This document shows positions 36,392-46,031 of a DNA stretch of 64,000 nt, in pieces (within the stretch, counting starts at the first letter, position 1; each line of letters opens with the position of its first letter). The DNA is from Dechloromonas sp. A34 (GTDB lineage: Bacteria; Pseudomonadota; Gammaproteobacteria; Burkholderiales; Rhodocyclaceae): contig NZ_CP102486.1 of assembly GCF_026261605.1 (NCBI RefSeq), positions 2,108,001 through 2,172,000 of the forward strand. Direction: 5' to 3'. The position numbers were made by a program, and so were the translations under genes. Below the pieces are notes generated by a model that was not told the DNA's origin, searched no databases, and saw nothing but the letters and a program-made list of their open reading frames with translations.

Positions 36392-37210
36392 TTATCCAAG
36401 AGCCCGGCTCCAAGGGCGTCGGGCGGGGCCTTGGTAAATTATCGCCTGGCAGGGGAGTGGCAATGTCGCCTGTTCCGGGCGAGAGCCCGCTTCTATGTAG
36501 CATGGCGGCATGCCGGCCAGAAAGGCCGGTAGCATGTACAGATAGTATTCTCGAGGCGACAGGCCGATATCGAGGGCGAGCGCCGCAGCAATGGCAGCAT
36601 AGTTCATCCGCATGCGCCAGCGGCCGGCGAGCAGGATTTCTTCGATGGCGAAGGCGAGTCTGACATGCTCGCCGCCAGCGAGTCCCTCGCGCTCGGCAAG
36701 TCCGAGGACGATGGCGTTTCGCTCGTCGGCCGCCGATTTCGCGACTGGTCGGCCATAGCCCCCAATGCCGCGGCTGACCTGCAATTCTTCGGCGACCACT
36801 TCGGCCAGCTGGCGGCCCGCCTGGACTGCGGCTCTGGCTCGAACCAGGAAATCAGCGATGGCGATATCGATCTGGCGGCCGTAGATCGCCGCCTCCGAGG
36901 TGGCGAGTGCGGCGCTGATGGCAAGGATGCCGGTGCTGCGGGCGCTTCCGGCCAGCGCGGCGACGCGGTTATTCCACAGTCGGGCATCGGGATAACTGGT
37001 GTTGACCCAGATGGCATGCAGGACTTTGATTTGTGCCGCCGTATGTCGGCGGCCGCAGATACCGAATACGTAGAGGTCGAGCCAGTCGGTGTCCTGCAAG
37101 TCGGCATGCAGATCGTGGCCGCGGAACACCGCGCGTTCGCCCGGAAAACAGCCGCCCATGGTGGTGCGTAGCGGGCCAGTCCAGGATTCGAGGGTTTTTT
37201 GCTGCTTCAT
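36392..37210 (-). CDS. Citrate-synthase-like protein B, catalytic residues not conserved
   Basis: 272 residues from ATG 37210, overlapping the previous stop by ATGA. Reads as a short citrate-synthase fold (citryl-CoA-lyase-like length): DWLDLYVFGICGRRHTAAQ, SEAAIYGRQIDIAI, RGIGGYGRPVAKSAADERNA, MNYAAIAAALALDIGLSPREYY. Aligned by eye to GltA, the His of HGGA becomes Tyr, the His of GFGHRVY is replaced, and the Asp of NVDFY becomes Asn. Probably a subunit with binding or altered chemistry. The frame upstream of 37210 is open but meaningless. Confidence 0.7.
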   Translation of the reverse strand: MKQQKTLESWTGPLRTTMGGCFPGERAVFRGHDLHADLQDTDWLDLYVFGICGRRHTAAQIKVLHAIWVNTSYPDARLWNNRVAALAGSARSTGILAISAALATSEAAIYGRQIDIAIADFLVRARAAVQAGRQLAEVVAEELQVSRGIGGYGRPVAKSAADERNAIVLGLAEREGLAGGEHVRLAFAIEEILLAGRWRMRMNYAAIAAALALDIGLSPREYYLYMLPAFLAGMPPCYIEAGSRPEQATLPLPCQAIIYQGPARRPWSRALG

Positions 37211-38031
37211 CGTGGCTCTCCCTGTTTGGCGCGTGGGCCGGGATCGTTGGCGATATCGATGGCGAAAAAGGGGAACCGTCGGAAACCGCTTTCCCCCTGT
37301 TCCAGCGCATGGGCGGCGGCGCCGGGCAGGCGCAGCAGAAGCGTCAGCATTTCGCCGGCGACAGGAGCCAGGCCGAGGTCGGTCAGCGCGGCAGCGAGCA
37401 CGCCGGTCATTGCCAGGGGGCGGCCGACAACCTGCTCCAGTCTTTCGCGGTTTTGTGCCAGCCAGCTGATGCAGCCATCTTCCAACTGGCTGACGAGGGC
37501 ATTCAGGGTCTGCCGGACGGGTCTGCTGCAGCGCTCGCCATAAGGAGCGAAACCGGGCGGATGTTCGGCGTCCGGCCAGACCTGCATTTTGCCAGTGCTT
37601 GGCGACGCCTGAAGCGCTTCCTGCCAAGCCTCCGGGCAATGGCCGCAACTTGCCCACAACTGCATGCACTGGAAAACTTCGCGTGACCCGCCGGAGACGC
37701 CGGCGCCTGCGGCTAGCGCCGCCATCAGTGCCGCGGCGGCCGGCGAACCGCCGACGCCGGCGCACATCGCTGCATGCACCGACGGGTCGCGTGGCCCAGG
37801 GTTGGCGACTGCAATGGCGAGAATTTCCAGGGCGCGGGCAACCTGCGGCGACGGGCGTTCGCCACGAAACAGCAGGTAGAGGTATTCCGGATAAGTGGCC
37901 TGCTCGAGGATGTCACCGTATATATCGTAGCCAGCGCAGTAGCAGGTCTGCGCCGAGAACGGGTTGTCATCCTCCGCTTCTTCCTCCCAGAGGCGGCTAT
38001 GGATAAGGTCGCGGCCAATTTCGGCAGTCAT
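37207..38031 (-). CDS. Citrate-synthase-like protein A, catalytic residues not conserved
   Basis: 274 residues from ATG 38031 (AGGTGG five bases upstream); a GTG at 38040 is an alternative. TYPEYLYLLFRGERPSPQVA matches the N-terminal part of citrate synthases and DPSVHAAMCAGVGGSPAAAALMAALAAGAG the NASTSTVRMVGSSGA region. By eye the three catalytic residues are absent: HGGA is SGGS, GFGH is GFAP, and the late Asp is Thr. It immediately follows the ThDP enzyme gene. With protein B it may form a heteromeric complex handling a CoA ester (inference). Confidence 0.7.
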   Translation of the reverse strand: MTAEIGRDLIHSRLWEEEAEDDNPFSAQTCYCAGYDIYGDILEQATYPEYLYLLFRGERPSPQVARALEILAIAVANPGPRDPSVHAAMCAGVGGSPAAAALMAALAAGAGVSGGSREVFQCMQLWASCGHCPEAWQEALQASPSTGKMQVWPDAEHPPGFAPYGERCSRPVRQTLNALVSQLEDGCISWLAQNRERLEQVVGRPLAMTGVLAAALTDLGLAPVAGEMLTLLLRLPGAAAHALEQGESGFRRFPFFAIDIANDPGPRAKQGEPR

Positions 38032-38040
38032 TTCCGCCAC

Positions 38041-39905
38041 CTAAATGTCGGTGCCCAGAACCTGCATGCGCAGATTCATCGGCGGGACTTCTTCGCCGTC
38101 GATATAGACATCGAGCAGGGTCGGTCCTTTTTTGCGGCAAATTGCCTCGATGTCGAGTTCGGCCATCTCTTCCGGCGAGCGGATGGTGTAGCCGTCGGCT
38201 CCCATGGCGCGGGCCATGGCGGCGAAATCAGTGGTCGGCAGCTGGAAAGCGATCTGTTCGGCTCCGGCCAGTCGCTGGCCGTGCTTGACCATGCCCAGCG
38301 CCTGGTCGTTGAGGATGACGAAGATCACGGTCAAGCCTTCGGCGACGGCGACCGAGATTTCCTGGCCGTTCATCATCAGGCTACCATCGCCGGTAATACA
38401 GACGACTGGCACGTTCCGGTTGCCGGCGGCGGTGCCGACGGCGCCGCCGATCGCCCAGCCCATTGGTGCGAAATCCATGGTCAGGCGAAGCCAGCCGCCC
38501 TCGGTCTGGCGTCGCCCGCCCTCCCGTCGCCGGCCGCCCCCCCCAGGCGACGCTCGCTGATACGGCGGTCGCCAGGGCTCAGGTAGTGGGTGGACCAGGC
38601 GACGCTGTTGCCGGCATCGGCCAGAAAGCGGGTGCTGGGAGGGAAAAGTCGGCCGAGGTCGTACATCAGCCGTTGCGGCGCGATCGGGCTGGCGCTACTG
38701 GTGTATTTGTCGGGGTCGGCCAGCGATACTTCGCTGGCCCATTCGGCAGGCGGCAAGTCGCGGGTGGCGCGGTTGCGCTGGTATGCGAAGTTGCTGTTTT
38801 CCCCGATGCGGTGGGTGCGCTCGATCAGGCGCTTGAAAATACTGTGCAGGCGGCCGCGCACGTGGAGCTTGGCCATCGGCGAGCGAGCGAGGTGCTCGGC
38901 CGATTCGTCGATATGAACCAGCTTGCTGTTGAGCAGGGTGTCGCTCCAGCCGCTGCTGGTCCACTCGTTCATGCTGGTACCGACGGCGAGGACCAGATCG
39001 ACCGTATCGTCATTCAGCATGGCGCTCGCCGACTGGTGGCCGGCAAAGCCGAAGACCCCCCGGAACAGCGGATGGTAGGGGCTGATCAGCCCCTTGCCGT
39101 CCGGTGTGGTGACGAAGGGTATGTCGCGCAGGACGGCAAACTGCAGGATGGAGCCGATGGCCTCGCCGCACCAGCCGCCGATCAGGAGGCGGATATTCTT
39201 CGCATTTTGGAGCAGTTCGATCAGGTCGTCAGTGGCATCGGCGTCGAGCAGGGAGGTCGGACGCAGCTTGGCGGCGATGTCGTAGGACGGTTTGCTCACC
39301 GGACTGGGGCTTTTCATGATGTCCAGCGGAATGCTCAGGTGGACCGGCCCGCGCGGGGCGCGCACGGCCCGTTGCAGGGCGGTGATCAGCTTCGATTCGA
39401 TCTGCTCCGGGTGCGAGACCAGTGAGTTGTAGCGCGTGCAGTGGCGGAACATGCCCAGCGTATTGATGCCGGTGCAGGCCGACTCCTGCAGGGCGCGCTT
39501 GCCGAATGAGGGGAGCGACGGCTGGCCGGTGATGACCAGCATCGGGATGCCATTGTCGAAGGCGCAGGCGACGCCGGTTATCAGATTGGTAGCGCCGGGG
39601 CCGGAGGTGGCGCAACAGACGCCGATCTTGCCGGTTTCGCGGGTGTAGCCGTCGGCCATGAAGGCGGCGCCGGCTTCATGGCGGGCAACCATCGGACGCG
39701 GCCCGCCGCGCCGGCCGCTGCGCGCCAGGGCGTTGTAAAGCGGTTCGATGGCGCCGCCGGGGACGCCGAAAACGTACTCGATGCCCATTTGTTCCAGGTA
39801 GGAGACGATCAGATCGGCGACCTGAGGCATCTCCTTGACCGTCGCCTGCGGGAAATGCGTTTCGGTGCTCACATCGTAAGCAAGCGCAATGCTTGGACTA
39901 TTCAT
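38041..39905 (-). pseudogene. Acetolactate-synthase-like ThDP enzyme, frameshifted at a C8 run
   Basis: Start ATG 39905 with GGGAG upstream. The first frame (to 38481) carries VFGVPGGAIEPLYNAL, ARHEAGAAFMADGYTRETGK (cofactor Glu) and CCATSGPGATNLITGVA. The second (from ~38530) carries GGWLRLTMDFAPMGWAIGGAVG and the ThDP/Mg motif GDGSLMMNGQE. Adding one base to the C8 run at 38539-38546 joins them as RRLGGGGRRREGG...TEGGWLRL. The family condenses or cleaves 2-keto acids. It is followed by two citrate-synthase-like genes with almost no gap, forming a three-gene operon of unknown pathway. The break is more likely a homopolymer error than decay. Confidence 0.82.
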
Positions 39906-39946
39906 GAATTGCTCCCTTGTGCTTCTAGTTTTTAATTGGTGCATTG

Positions 39947-39962
39947 ATACAAGGATACAAGG
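39947..39962. promoter_or_regulatory. Tandem ATACAAGG repeat upstream of the ThDP operon
   Basis: Two head-to-tail copies of ATACAAGG (39947-39954 and 39955-39962), 42 bp upstream of the ThDP enzyme start. The position fits an operator. The regulator is unknown; no regulator gene is adjacent. Confidence 0.35.
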
Positions 39963-40207
39963 GGCGCAATATCTACTACCTTCGTCATATTCACCGTGAT
40001 TTATTACACGCATTTGTCAATTTTTATGACTATTGGTGTTTGTTGCGTGCCCGACTTGGACGGCGGAAATTGGTTTCTCCTGCTGGCCTGTCGAGGCCCG
40101 GAGGAGAGTGAGTGAATAGAGCCAGATTTTTTGCTCGATTTGCCAGCCGTAAAATGCCGTGTTTGATGGGTTTTCAGGCTAACTTCGCCAGAACCTTGCG
40201 AACGAAG

Positions 40208-40236
40208 TTCACAGCAAGCCTTCTAAAAGATAAAAT
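40208..40236 (+). promoter_or_regulatory. Sigma-70-type promoter of acnB
   Basis: TTCACA (40208-40213), a 17-bp spacer and TAAAAT (40231-40236), with AT-rich sequence after it. Transcription would begin near 40243, leaving a leader of about 110 bases before the acnB GTG. The rest of the 450-bp gap 39906-40355 holds the ATACAAGG repeat and no visible gene. Confidence 0.6.
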
Positions 40237-40355
40237 ATATAAGACTTGAACAAAGGGGGCGGTTGCCTGCTGAACCGATGCTCCCCATCACTGTCGTAGA
40301 ATGGCTGATTACGCCATGTATTTCCCAGAGCAACCCTTTACGAAAGGAAGTCGCC

Positions 40356-42944
40356 GTGCTTGAAGCTTATCGCGCCCACGTTGCCGAACGTGCTGCCCTC
40401 GGTATCCCCCCGCTGCCCCTCTCCAAGCAACAGACCAGCGAACTGGTCGGCCTGCTGAAGAACCCTCCCGCCGGCGAAGAAGCCGCTCTGGTCGAGCTGA
40501 TCACCTACCGCGTGCCGGCCGGCGTCGATGATGCCGCCAAGGTCAAGGCCGAGTTCCTGGCCAAGGTTGCCAAGGGCGAAGAAGCCTGCGCCCTGATCTC
40601 CAAGCAAAAAGCTACCGAACTGCTCGGCACCATGCTCGGCGGTTTCAACGTCAAGCCGTTGATCGACCTGCTGGCTGACGGCGCTGTCGGTGCCGTGGCC
40701 GCCGAAGGCCTGAAGAAGACCCTGCTGGTTTTCGACTTCTTCCACGATGTCGCCGAACTGGCCAAGGCCGGTAACGCCAATGCCAAGGCTGTCATGCAAT
40801 CCTGGGCCGACGCCGAGTGGTTCACCTCGCGTCCGGAAGTCCCGGCTTCGCAGAAGCTGACCGTGTTCAAGGTCACCGGCGAAACCAATACCGACGACCT
40901 GTCGCCGGCACCGGATGCCTGGTCGCGTCCCGACATCCCGCTGCACGCGCTGGCCATGCTGAAGAACCCGCGTCCGGGCATCGAAGCCGACGAAGCCGGC
41001 TCGCGCGGTCCGTTGAAGCAACTCGAAGCGCTGGCCGCCAAGGGCAACCTGATCGCCTACGTCGGTGACGTGGTCGGTACCGGTTCCTCGCGCAAGTCCG
41101 CCACCAACTCCGTGCTGTGGTTCACCGGCGAAGACATCCCGTTCGTACCGAACAAGCGTTTCGGTGGTTTCTGCCTGGGCTCCAAGATTGCCCCGATCTT
41201 CTTCAACACCATGGAAGATGCCGGCGCCCTGCCGATCGAAATCGATTGCAGCGCGATGGACATGGGCGACGAGATCGAACTGAAGGTCGATCAGGCCACC
41301 GGCAAGGTCACCGCCACCAAGAACGGTGCCGTGATCGCCGAATCGCAACTGAAGACCCTGGTGATCATGGACGAAGTCCGCGCTGGCGGCCGGATTCCCC
41401 TGATCATCGGTCGTGGCCTCACCACCAAGGCGCGCGAATTCCTCGGCCTGCCGCAATCCACCCTGTTCCGCCTGCCGCAAAACCCGGCCGACGACGGCAA
41501 GGGCTACTCGCTGGCCCAGAAGATGGTCGGCAAAGCTTGCGGCGTGACCGGCATCCTGCCCGGCACCTATTGCGAGCCGAAGATGACCACCGTCGGTTCG
41601 CAGGACACCACCGGCCCGATGACCCGCGACGAACTGAAGGATCTGGCCTGCCTCGGCTTCTCCGCCGACCTCGTCATGCAGTCCTTCTGCCACACCGCTG
41701 CTTATCCGAAGCTGGTCGACGTGCGCATGCACCGCGAACTGCCGTCCTTCATCAGCACCCGTGGCGGCGTTGCGCTGCGTCCGGGCGACGGCGTCATCCA
41801 CTCCTGGCTGAACCGCCTGCTGCTGCCGGATACCGTCGGTACCGGCGGTGACTCGCACACCCGCTTCCCGATCGGCATCTCCTTCCCGGCCGGTTCCGGC
41901 CTGGTCGCCTTTGCCGCCGCCACCGGCGTCATGCCGCTCGACATGCCGGAATCGGTGCTGGTTCGCTTCAAGGGCGAAATGCAACCGGGCATCACGCTGC
42001 GCGATCTGGTTAACGCCATTCCGCTGTACGCCATCAAGGCCGGTCTGCTGACCGTCGAGAAGAAGGGCAAGATCAACGTCTTCTCCGGCCGTATCCTGGA
42101 AATCGAAGGTCTGCCGAACCTCAAGGTCGAACAAGCTTTCGAACTGTCCGACGCTGCCGCCGAGCGTTCCGCTGCTGCCTGTGCCGTCGCCCTGAACAAG
42201 GAACCGATGGTCGAGTACATGCGTTCGAACATCACCCTGATGAAGTGGATGATCGCCGAAGGCTACGCCGATGCCCGCACCCTGAAGCGCCGCATCAACG
42301 CCATGGAAGACTGGATCGCCAACGGCACGCTGCTCAAGGCTGATGCCAACGCGCAGTACGCCGCGGTCATCGAAATCGACCTGGCCGAAGTCACCGAGCC
42401 GATCCTGGCCTGCCCGAACGATCCGGACGACGTCAAGATCCTGTCCGAAGTTGCCGGCGCCAAGATCGACGAAGTCTTCATCGGTTCCTGCATGACCAAC
42501 ATCGGCCACTTCCGTGCTGCCGGCAAGGTTCTCGAAGGCAAGTCTGACATCCCGACCCGTCTGTGGATTGCTCCGCCGACCAAGATGGATGCGCTGATCC
42601 TGACCGAAGAAGGCTACTACGGCGTCCTCGGTAAGTCCGGCGCGCGCATGGAAATGCCGGGCTGCTCGCTGTGCATGGGCAACCAGGCCCAGATCCGCAA
42701 GGGCTCGACGGCGATCTCCACCTCCACCCGCAACTTCCCGAACCGCCTCGGCATCGACACCCAAGTGTACCTCGGTTCCGCCGAACTGGCCGCCATGTGC
42801 GCCCTGGCCGGCCGCATCGTGACGGTTCCGGAATACATGGAGCAGATCAAGCTGGTGAACGCCAAGGCCGGTGAAGTCTATCGCTACATGAACTTCGACC
42901 AGATTCCCGAGTTTGTGGAACAGGCTGCTACGGTCGAGATGTAA
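40356..42944 (+). CDS. acnB: Bifunctional aconitate hydratase 2/2-methylisocitrate dehydratase
   Basis: 862 residues, near E. coli AcnB in length, starting at GTG 40356 with AAAGGA upstream; the in-frame extension to 40263 is not part of the family. N-terminal HEAT-like domain ([21 protein letters not shown]), [20 protein letters not shown] swivel domain, [21 protein letters not shown], and Fe-S cysteines in [11 protein letters not shown] and [11 protein letters not shown]. Interconverts citrate and isocitrate in the TCA cycle and dehydrates 2-methylcitrate-derived intermediates in propionate use. Codon choice is more biased than its neighbours, as expected for high expression. Confidence 0.97.
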   Translation: MLEAYRAHVAERAALGIPPLPLSKQQTSELVGLLKNPPAGEEAALVELITYRVPAGVDDAAKVKAEFLAKVAKGEEACALISKQKATELLGTMLGGFNVKPLIDLLADGAVGAVAAEGLKKTLLVFDFFHDVAELAKAGNANAKAVMQSWADAEWFTSRPEVPASQKLTVFKVTGETNTDDLSPAPDAWSRPDIPLHALAMLKNPRPGIEADEAGSRGPLKQLEALAAKGNLIAYVGDVVGTGSSRKSATNSVLWFTGEDIPFVPNKRFGGFCLGSKIAPIFFNTMEDAGALPIEIDCSAMDMGDEIELKVDQATGKVTATKNGAVIAESQLKTLVIMDEVRAGGRIPLIIGRGLTTKAREFLGLPQSTLFRLPQNPADDGKGYSLAQKMVGKACGVTGILPGTYCEPKMTTVGSQDTTGPMTRDELKDLACLGFSADLVMQSFCHTAAYPKLVDVRMHRELPSFISTRGGVALRPGDGVIHSWLNRLLLPDTVGTGGDSHTRFPIGISFPAGSGLVAFAAATGVMPLDMPESVLVRFKGEMQPGITLRDLVNAIPLYAIKAGLLTVEKKGKINVFSGRILEIEGLPNLKVEQAFELSDAAAERSAAACAVALNKEPMVEYMRSNITLMKWMIAEGYADARTLKRRINAMEDWIANGTLLKADANAQYAAVIEIDLAEVTEPILACPNDPDDVKILSEVAGAKIDEVFIGSCMTNIGHFRAAGKVLEGKSDIPTRLWIAPPTKMDALILTEEGYYGVLGKSGARMEMPGCSLCMGNQAQIRKGSTAISTSTRNFPNRLGIDTQVYLGSAELAAMCALAGRIVTVPEYMEQIKLVNAKAGEVYRYMNFDQIPEFVEQAATVEM

Positions 42945-42984
42945 GTTGCGAAAATCGACGTTTTTATAGGCGTCGAGCGCAAGA

Positions 42985-43018
42985 AAAAGCCCCCGCCGGG
43001 AAACCGGCGGGGGCTTTT
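42985..43018 (+). terminator. Strong intrinsic terminator after acnB
   Basis: A 15-bp perfect stem (42985-42999 with 43004-43018) closed by a GAAA tetraloop, containing CCCCCGCCGG/CCGGCGGGGG and ending in CTTTT. It lies 40 bp after the acnB stop. Confidence 0.9.
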
Positions 43019-43171
43019 GCATGATGCTGCCTTTTGCATGCCATCCGGCTTTTGCCCGTCGCGCGTAAAATGGCGCCCTCTGTGCTGACCGCCGAGCGCT
43101 TCGAAACTCGGGCCATCCGCAAGAAGTTCGCGTACTCCCGCATCCTATTTACCATTACCTTTCGGTTTTCC

Positions 43172-43531
43172 ATGGCTGCTTCCAAAACACGTATTGATTG
43201 GTCCCTTCTTTGTTTGCGTCTCGCCGTCGGCGGGATGGCGTTTTTCGCCGGCTTCGAACCGCTGATGCATTCGGCCTTGCCGGCCAGTCTGTCCCAAGCC
43301 GGCCTTTGGGGGCTGCACCTGGCTGAAATGCTGTGCGGGATTCTGATGTTGCTGGGCTTGTGGATGCCGCTGGCCAGCCTGGGGCTGACGCTGATCATCG
43401 GCTGGCCGCTGGTCCATGGCTGGCTGCACGGGGCGGCCTTGCTCGGCAATCTGCACGGGCTGTTCCTGCTGCTCGTCGCTTTCGCTTCGGCGCTGGGCGG
43501 CGCCGGTAAATGGGCGGTCGGCCGGGGCTGA
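43172..43531 (+). CDS. DoxX-like small membrane protein
   Basis: 119 residues from ATG 43172. Four hydrophobic helices with SLLCLRLAVGGMAFFAGFEPLMH, LHLAEMLCGILMLLGLW and LGLTLIIGWPLVHG fit the DoxX family of small inner-membrane proteins, linked in some bacteria to redox or respiratory functions. It lies alone between two similar hairpin terminators. Confidence 0.7.
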   Translation: MAASKTRIDWSLLCLRLAVGGMAFFAGFEPLMHSALPASLSQAGLWGLHLAEMLCGILMLLGLWMPLASLGLTLIIGWPLVHGWLHGAALLGNLHGLFLLLVAFASALGGAGKWAVGRG

Positions 43532-43590
43532 TCGCCAGCCTCGTGTTCGCTTGGATTTCGGCGCCTGTGCTGCATCAAGCGCAGGAATAG

Positions 43591-43623
43591 TCCCCCGTCG
43601 GGAAACCAGCGGGGGATTTTTTT
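43591..43623 (+). terminator. Intrinsic terminator after the DoxX-like gene
   Basis: TCCCCCG...CGGGGGA inverted repeat with an inner TCGG/CCAG stem (one mismatch, one wobble) and a GAAA loop, followed by seven T residues. The hairpin core is nearly the same sequence as the acnB terminator 600 bp upstream. Confidence 0.85.
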
Positions 43624-43699
43624 GTCTGTATGGAATGCCGTTAGAATGAACGGACCTCGTTTGCCGACCGACATCACCCCTGATCTGGAAGGAAAAACC

Positions 43700-44986
43700 A
43701 TGCTCCGGAAGCCGCTGGCTTGCATGTTGTCCCTTGTCCTGTTGGCCGTTGCCGGCGGGGCTGTTGCCCAGGAACTCGGCAATCTGCCGCCGAAGCAGGA
43801 TTACCGGGGCGAAATTCGCCGGGGGCCGGATGGCAAGCTGATGGTCTTGCCCGAGGCGGAGCTTGCCACGGCCCAAGACCCGGGCCGGGCGGCCGGGCAG
43901 GTGACGATGCTGGTCGGTGCCGGCGAAAGAATCAGGACCGTGAGCGAAGCAGCGCGCCTGGCCCGGGATGGCGAGGTGATTGAGATCCGCCCCGGGACTT
44001 ACCGTGGACAGCCGGCGATCTGGAATCAGAATAACCTGACCATTCGCGGCGCCGCCGGCGAGCGCCCGGTCATGCTGGCCGACGGCCGGAGCGCCGAGGA
44101 CAAGGCGATCTGGGTGGTGCGTGGCGGCAAGGTGAGGATCGAGAATATCGAGTTTCGCGGAGCACGGGTGCGAGATTCAAACGGAGCCGGCATCCGTTTC
44201 GAGAAAGGTCAGCTGACCGTCCACGGCTGTCGTTTTGTCGATAACGAAATGGGTATCCTGACCGGCAACTTGGCCGAGCAGTCGCTTGAAGTGTCGGATA
44301 GTGAATTCGGTGATGCCCCACGCCACCCGGGAGGCTTGCACCACCTGTTGTACGTTGGCCCAATCGGCAAATTCGTCTTGCGCGGCAGTCGCTTTTACAA
44401 CGGCTATCTTGGCCATTTGGTCAAATCCCGCGCCCGCGAGAGTCATGTGCTCTACAACATGCTGGTCGATGGCAGGGGCGGCAAGGCTTCCTACGAACTG
44501 GAGTTTCCTAATGGCGGGCTGGTTTCTGTTATCGGCAATGCCATCGGCCAGAGTGCCGGTACTGACAATTCGACCATCGTGGCTTACGGTGCCGAGGGGC
44601 CGCGCTGGCCGGACAATGCGCTCTATCTCTCGCACAACACCCTGGTCAATGACCACTTTGCGGGCGATTTTCTGAATGTCTGGGCCGACAAGTTTCCGGG
44701 AGGGATCGATATCTGGCAGCTCAACAATCTGCTGGTCGGCAAGGGGAATTTTTACCCGCCGGCACGGGGCAGGGTCGAGGGTAACCAGACGACAGAGCGC
44801 GCTGATCTGATCGAGTACGGCGGGATTCCTCTACGCCCGACCAGTCTGTCGCCGCTACGGGGCGCGGTCAGGCCGCCGGGCAGCGTGCGCGGGGTCGAGC
44901 TGCTGCCTGACGCGGAATTCATCTATCCGGTTGGCAGCCGCCCCCTGCGAGTCAGCAGTGCGCTGGCGCCGGGGGCGTTCCAGTAG
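43700..44986 (+). CDS. Exported right-handed parallel beta-helix protein
   Basis: 428 residues from ATG 43700 (GGAAGGAAAA upstream), signal peptide LACMLSLVLLAVAGGAVAQ. After ~70 residues the pattern IRTVSEAARLARDGEVIEIRPGTYRGQPAIW is the start of a pectin-lyase-like beta-helix. Repeated rungs follow (LTIRGAAGERPVML, VRIENIEFRGARV, LTVHGCRFVDNEMGI, FVLRGSRFYNG, NALYLSHNTLVND). Such folds act as polysaccharide lyases/epimerases or adhesins. No lyase catalytic set was identified. Likely periplasmic or surface exposed. Confidence 0.78.
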   Translation: MLRKPLACMLSLVLLAVAGGAVAQELGNLPPKQDYRGEIRRGPDGKLMVLPEAELATAQDPGRAAGQVTMLVGAGERIRTVSEAARLARDGEVIEIRPGTYRGQPAIWNQNNLTIRGAAGERPVMLADGRSAEDKAIWVVRGGKVRIENIEFRGARVRDSNGAGIRFEKGQLTVHGCRFVDNEMGILTGNLAEQSLEVSDSEFGDAPRHPGGLHHLLYVGPIGKFVLRGSRFYNGYLGHLVKSRARESHVLYNMLVDGRGGKASYELEFPNGGLVSVIGNAIGQSAGTDNSTIVAYGAEGPRWPDNALYLSHNTLVNDHFAGDFLNVWADKFPGGIDIWQLNNLLVGKGNFYPPARGRVEGNQTTERADLIEYGGIPLRPTSLSPLRGAVRPPGSVRGVELLPDAEFIYPVGSRPLRVSSALAPGAFQ

Positions 44987-44998
44987 GCGGCTGGCCGA

Positions 44999-45964
44999 TT
45001 ACGGCTTGAGCGGCGCGAATTCGGCTGGCACCCAGGCGTAGCCCTTGGGTTCCTTGCGGACGTGGCCGATGCCCGGGAAGGGCAGGTGCATGCCGGCGAC
45101 CATCAGCTTCTCTTTGGCGGCCTGGAAGAAGATGCGCTTGCGGGCGACGACGGCCTGTTTCGGATCGACGTCGAACTCGATGGCGACGTCGGGACGGGCG
45201 AACTGCACGGCGTGGTTATGCACCAGATCGCCGAGGATCAGCAGGCGATCCTCGCCGCTGACGAAGCGATAGCTGACATGGCCCGGCGTGTGACCATGGG
45301 TGTCGACGCTGGAGACGCCGGCCAGCAGTTCGCGGTCGCTGTCGAAGGTCTTCCACTTGCCGGCCGCGATATACGGCGCGGCGGCGTCGCGCGCCATCTT
45401 GAAGAAGCCTTGGGCTTCCTTCGGGGCCTGGGCGGCGATGCTCTCGCTGAGCCAGAAATCGTTGTCGGCCTTGGTGGACCAGACCTCGGCATTGGCGAAG
45501 ACGCGCTTGCCGTCGGCCGTGACCAGGCCATTGACGTGGTCGCCGTGGAGATGGGTGACGAGCACGGTGTCGACCTGCTCGGGCGTATAGCCGGCGGCCT
45601 TCAGGTTGTCGACGATGTTGCCGAGGCTGGGCCCGAACAACTTGGCGGCGCCGGCATCGACCAGCACCAGCTTGCTGCCGGTATTGACCAGGTAGGCGTT
45701 GACCGCCGTCTGCACCTTGGGGCCCTTCAGGAACTGGCGGGCAACCAGGCGCTGGACGTCGCGTTTCTGGATGTTCTTGAGCAGGTTTTCGTCGAGATCG
45801 ATGGCGCCATCGTAGAGGGCGGTAACCTCGAAGCTGCCGAGCATCAGGCGGTAATAGCCGGGCACCTGGGTTTTCTGCTGCGGCGCTTCGGCAGCGGCAA
45901 GGCCGGAAAAGAGCAGGAAAAAGCCGGCGATCAGGGCGCGGGCGGTAAAGGGCTGTGCAGTCAT
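44999..45964 (-). CDS. Exported MBL-fold metallo-hydrolase
   Basis: 321 residues from ATG 45964 with AAGGAG upstream and a signal peptide (ALIAGFFLLFSGLAAAE). Zn ligands are visible: VTHLHGDHVNG (HxHxDH), a later His in DTHGHTPGHVSYR, and Asp in LLILGDLVHNH. Similar periplasmic enzymes include lactonase-like and quorum-quenching hydrolases, but the substrate is not known. Convergent with the beta-helix gene, ends 12 bp apart. Confidence 0.85.
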   Translation of the reverse strand: MTAQPFTARALIAGFFLLFSGLAAAEAPQQKTQVPGYYRLMLGSFEVTALYDGAIDLDENLLKNIQKRDVQRLVARQFLKGPKVQTAVNAYLVNTGSKLVLVDAGAAKLFGPSLGNIVDNLKAAGYTPEQVDTVLVTHLHGDHVNGLVTADGKRVFANAEVWSTKADNDFWLSESIAAQAPKEAQGFFKMARDAAAPYIAAGKWKTFDSDRELLAGVSSVDTHGHTPGHVSYRFVSGEDRLLILGDLVHNHAVQFARPDVAIEFDVDPKQAVVARKRIFFQAAKEKLMVAGMHLPFPGIGHVRKEPKGYAWVPAEFAPLKP

Positions 45965-46031
45965 TGCATTCTCCTTGTTGGGGGAGGCGGAAGTATCCCA
46001 TGACTTCCCGATGACATGTTCAGCCCGCGAT

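Noticed and set aside
40338..43022. 894-codon open frame opposite acnB
   Set aside because: Mirror frame created by strong codon bias in acnB; composition is unlike a real protein.
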